Shown: in pieces, positions 3,838 through 5,906 of the stretch
Position numbering within the stretch: the first letter of the stretch is position 1
How the letters are laid out: the number at the start of each line of letters is the position of its first letter
Assembly (NCBI GenBank): GCA_031259035.1
Contig: JAIRLZ010000065.1
Location: forward strand, 1-5,906
Length of the DNA: 5,906 nucleotides
Direction of reading: 5' to 3'
From: Treponema sp.
GTDB taxonomy: Bacteria > Spirochaetota > Spirochaetia > Treponematales > Breznakiellaceae
The notes under the pieces: model-generated
Seen by the model: the letters and a program-made list of their open reading frames with translations, nothing else
Told to the model about the DNA's origin: nothing
The model's database searches: none
Position numbers and translations under genes: made by a program

Positions 3838-5906
3838 ATGCAAAGCGCGACATTAAGCATAGGCGGCATGACCTGCGCGGCGTGCGCCGGGCGGATCGAA
3901 AAAACAGTGGGGAAACTGGACGGGGTGAGTGCCGCCGTAGTGAACCTTGCCAGTGAAAAATTGTTTGTGGAATACGCGGAGACGCAAACGCTTGACGGTA
4001 TTAAAGATGCGGTGATTGCCATCGGATACGAGGTTCTGGACAAGCCGAAGGGCGCCACCGTTTCCATTCCCATAGGCGGCATGACCTGCTCGGCCTGTTC
4101 GTCGCGAGTGGAAAAAGCTGTCCGCAAACTGGAAGGGGTGGAGAGCGTCTCGGTGAACCTCGCCACGGAAAAAGCCTCGGTGATCTACAACCCCCAGACA
4201 ATCAGAATCTCCGTTATTAAAGACGCGATTGAAAAAGCCGGATACAAGGCGTTGGATTTTTCCAAAGAAAGCGCGGTGGATGAAGACAAACTGCGGAAGG
4301 AGCGGGAAATCCGCGTCTTGTGGACCAAGTTTATCATAGCGGCGAGCTTTGGGCTTCCCCTGCTGTATATCGCTATGGCTCCCATGATTACATGGGTCGC
4401 TCTTCCGTTTCCCAAGTCCTTGGCTCCGATGAATTTCCCGCTGATCTACGCCCTTGTGGAACTGGCGCTGGTTATTCCAGTCATCATTGCGGGACACCGG
4501 TTTTATACTGTAGGCTTCAAGAATCTGTTGCGCCGCAGCCCCAACATGGATTCCCTTATCGCCATTGGAACCACAGCGGCGGTGGCGTACAGCCTCTACA
4601 ATGTGTGGCAGATAGCCCAGGGAAATTTCAAGGCGGTGGACGCCCTGTATTTCGAGACCGCCGGAGTTATCATCGCCCTCATCCTTTTGGGCAAGTCCCT
4701 TGAGGCGGTGTCCAAGGGCAGAACCAGCGAAGCGATTAAAAAACTCATGGGGCTTGCGCCAAAAACCGCGATCATTATTGAACATGGGGTGGAAAAGGAA
4801 ATTCCCATTGACGAGGTGATTCCCGGCGATGTTATTGTGGTGAAGCCGGGCGCGAAGATACCGGTTGACGGGGTGGTTGTTGAAGGGCGGACGGCTATAG
4901 ACGAATCCATGCTCACCGGAGAGAGTATGCCGGTGGACAAGAAAGCCGGAGACAACGTGTACGCGGCTACGATTAACAGCAACGGCGTCATTCGGTTTAA
5001 GGCGGAGAAGATCGGAAGCGACACCGCGCTGGCGCAGATTATCAAGCTGGTGGAAGACGCCCAGGGTTCCAAAGCGCCGATTGCACAGATGGCGGATATT
5101 GTGTCCGGCTATTTTGTGCCGATTGTGTGCGTGATCGCGGCGCTTGCGGGCGTCGCGTGGTTCGCGGCGGCTTCCGCCGGACTTGCCGCTTTGCCTCCGG
5201 GAAAATCGGCGTTGGAATTCGCCCTCACCATGTTCATATCGGTGCTGGTCATCGCCTGCCCCTGCGCCCTCGGTTTGGCGACGCCCACGGCGATCATGGT
5301 GGGAACCGGAAAAGGCGCGGAAAATGGCATCTTGATTAAAAGCGGGGAAGCCCTGGAAATAACCCACAAGATACAGACTATTGTGTTTGACAAAACCGGG
5401 ACCATCACCGAAGGGAAACCTCATGTTACGGATATTGTCGCCGTGAGCGGCGTTGAACCGGATTTCCTCCTGCGCGGCATCGCTTCCGCCGAGAAGGGGT
5501 CGGAACACCCGCTGGGTCAGGCGATTGTACAAGGAGCGAAGGAGCGGGGGCTGGAGCTTTTTGCGGCGTCTCATTTTGAGGCACTCACCGGCAGGGGCAT
5601 TGAGGCGGAGATTGATGGGGCTGTCATTGATGGCAATGAGGCGGCCAAACTACACCGTCCGCGCCGCGTTTTGGCGGGGAATAAAAAGCTCATGGACGAG
5701 CGTGGCGTCGCCCTTGGGGAACTGGAAGCCGCCGCCGGCCGGCTGGCGGCGGAAGGGAAAACCCCGATGTACGCGGCTCTGGACGGAAAAATCGCGGGGA
5801 TCGTGGCGGTCGCCGATGTGGTGAAGCCTTCCAGCAAGGCGGCTGTCGAAAGCCTTCACAAGATGGCGATTGAGGTTGTTATGATAACCGGGGACAATAA
5901 AAAGAC
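3838..5906 (+). CDS. copA: Copper-exporting P1B-type ATPase CopA, 3' partial
   Basis: The product would pump Cu(I) out of the cytosol using ATP. 689 codons are visible. There are two N-terminal HMA domains, GMTCAAC (C13, C16) and GMTCSAC (C84, C87). Membrane helices lie at about residues 162-181, 201-221, 238-258 and 268-288. The actuator motif TGES is at 360-363, the transport motif CPC at 474-476 in a later helix, the phosphorylation site DKTG at D518, and the nucleotide-binding HP at 557-558. MITGDN (682-687) is at the very end. The CPC motif with PNMDSLI before it marks the Cu(I)/Ag(I) subgroup. The GDGxND hinge and the last two helices, which carry the remaining copper ligands, are beyond the window. 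Between the GRG motif (585-587) and GNKKLM (614-619) there are about 14 more residues than usual, rich in Arg and Lys. The last gene seen in the apparent operon; identity is very secure. Confidence 0.96.
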   Translation, partial: MQSATLSIGGMTCAACAGRIEKTVGKLDGVSAAVVNLASEKLFVEYAETQTLDGIKDAVIAIGYEVLDKPKGATVSIPIGGMTCSACSSRVEKAVRKLEGVESVSVNLATEKASVIYNPQTIRISVIKDAIEKAGYKALDFSKESAVDEDKLRKEREIRVLWTKFIIAASFGLPLLYIAMAPMITWVALPFPKSLAPMNFPLIYALVELALVIPVIIAGHRFYTVGFKNLLRRSPNMDSLIAIGTTAAVAYSLYNVWQIAQGNFKAVDALYFETAGVIIALILLGKSLEAVSKGRTSEAIKKLMGLAPKTAIIIEHGVEKEIPIDEVIPGDVIVVKPGAKIPVDGVVVEGRTAIDESMLTGESMPVDKKAGDNVYAATINSNGVIRFKAEKIGSDTALAQIIKLVEDAQGSKAPIAQMADIVSGYFVPIVCVIAALAGVAWFAAASAGLAALPPGKSALEFALTMFISVLVIACPCALGLATPTAIMVGTGKGAENGILIKSGEALEITHKIQTIVFDKTGTITEGKPHVTDIVAVSGVEPDFLLRGIASAEKGSEHPLGQAIVQGAKERGLELFAASHFEALTGRGIEAEIDGAVIDGNEAAKLHRPRRVLAGNKKLMDERGVALGELEAAAGRLAAEGKTPMYAALDGKIAGIVAVADVVKPSSKAAVESLHKMAIEVVMITGDNKK

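Noticed and set aside
4320..4703. 127-codon + strand frame inside copA
   Set aside because: It is an out-of-frame shadow of the CopA membrane region; the copA frame carries all the conserved motifs.
3853..5574. 573-codon open frame on the - strand opposite copA
   Set aside because: It lies antisense to an unmistakable CopA. Its translation is rich in Arg, His and Gly with no recognisable domain, as expected for the shadow of a GC-rich gene.

Overview
The window holds the 3' end of an IS1-type insertion sequence, followed by what looks like a same-strand copper-handling operon that runs off the right edge. Everything I can support is on the + strand. Base composition is near 50% GC by eye, with good AGGAGG-type ribosome binding sites. 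The HMA/DsbD_2/cupredoxin fusion and the free-standing DUF2318 protein are, from my knowledge of these families, typical of anaerobic bacteria (clostridia, spirochaetes and relatives). A gut-type anaerobe, perhaps a Treponema-like spirochaete, would fit. No marker gene is present, so the taxonomy is a weak guess.

Layout. 1-655: truncated IS1-family element with a single-frame transposase, its 5' end outside the window, and a candidate right terminal repeat. 656-990: non-coding region with two copies of an imperfect ~58-nt direct repeat (745-801 and 929-988, 48 of 60 aligned columns identical), an AT-rich candidate promoter (822-849) and a perfect 9-bp inverted repeat (862-895) near the expected transcript start. 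991-2841: a 616-residue protein joining an N-terminal HMA copper-binding domain, a DsbD_2/TauE-SafE-like membrane domain and two extracytoplasmic cupredoxin-like domains. 2897-2998: a possible 33-residue membrane peptide. 3026-3229: a 67-residue Cys-containing single-pass protein. 3247-3735: a secreted DUF2318 (FtrD C-terminal-like) protein with CxxC...CxxC...C. 3728-3754: a perfect 12-bp stem-loop over the stop codon of that gene. 3838-5906: copA, a P1B-type Cu(I) ATPase with two HMA domains, cut by the window end just after MITGDN.

How the genes may work together (inference). The HMA domains of the fusion and of CopA would bind Cu(I) in the cytosol. CopA would export it with ATP. The cupredoxin-like domains of the fusion and the Cys-rich DUF2318 protein sit outside the membrane, where they could accept, reduce or pass on metal. 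The set resembles a copper export and metalation relay more than a plain detoxification cassette, because four consecutive products are membrane-bound or secreted and several carry thiol ligands. No regulator, cytochrome oxidase or ABC transporter gene is visible, so the client of the pathway is unknown.
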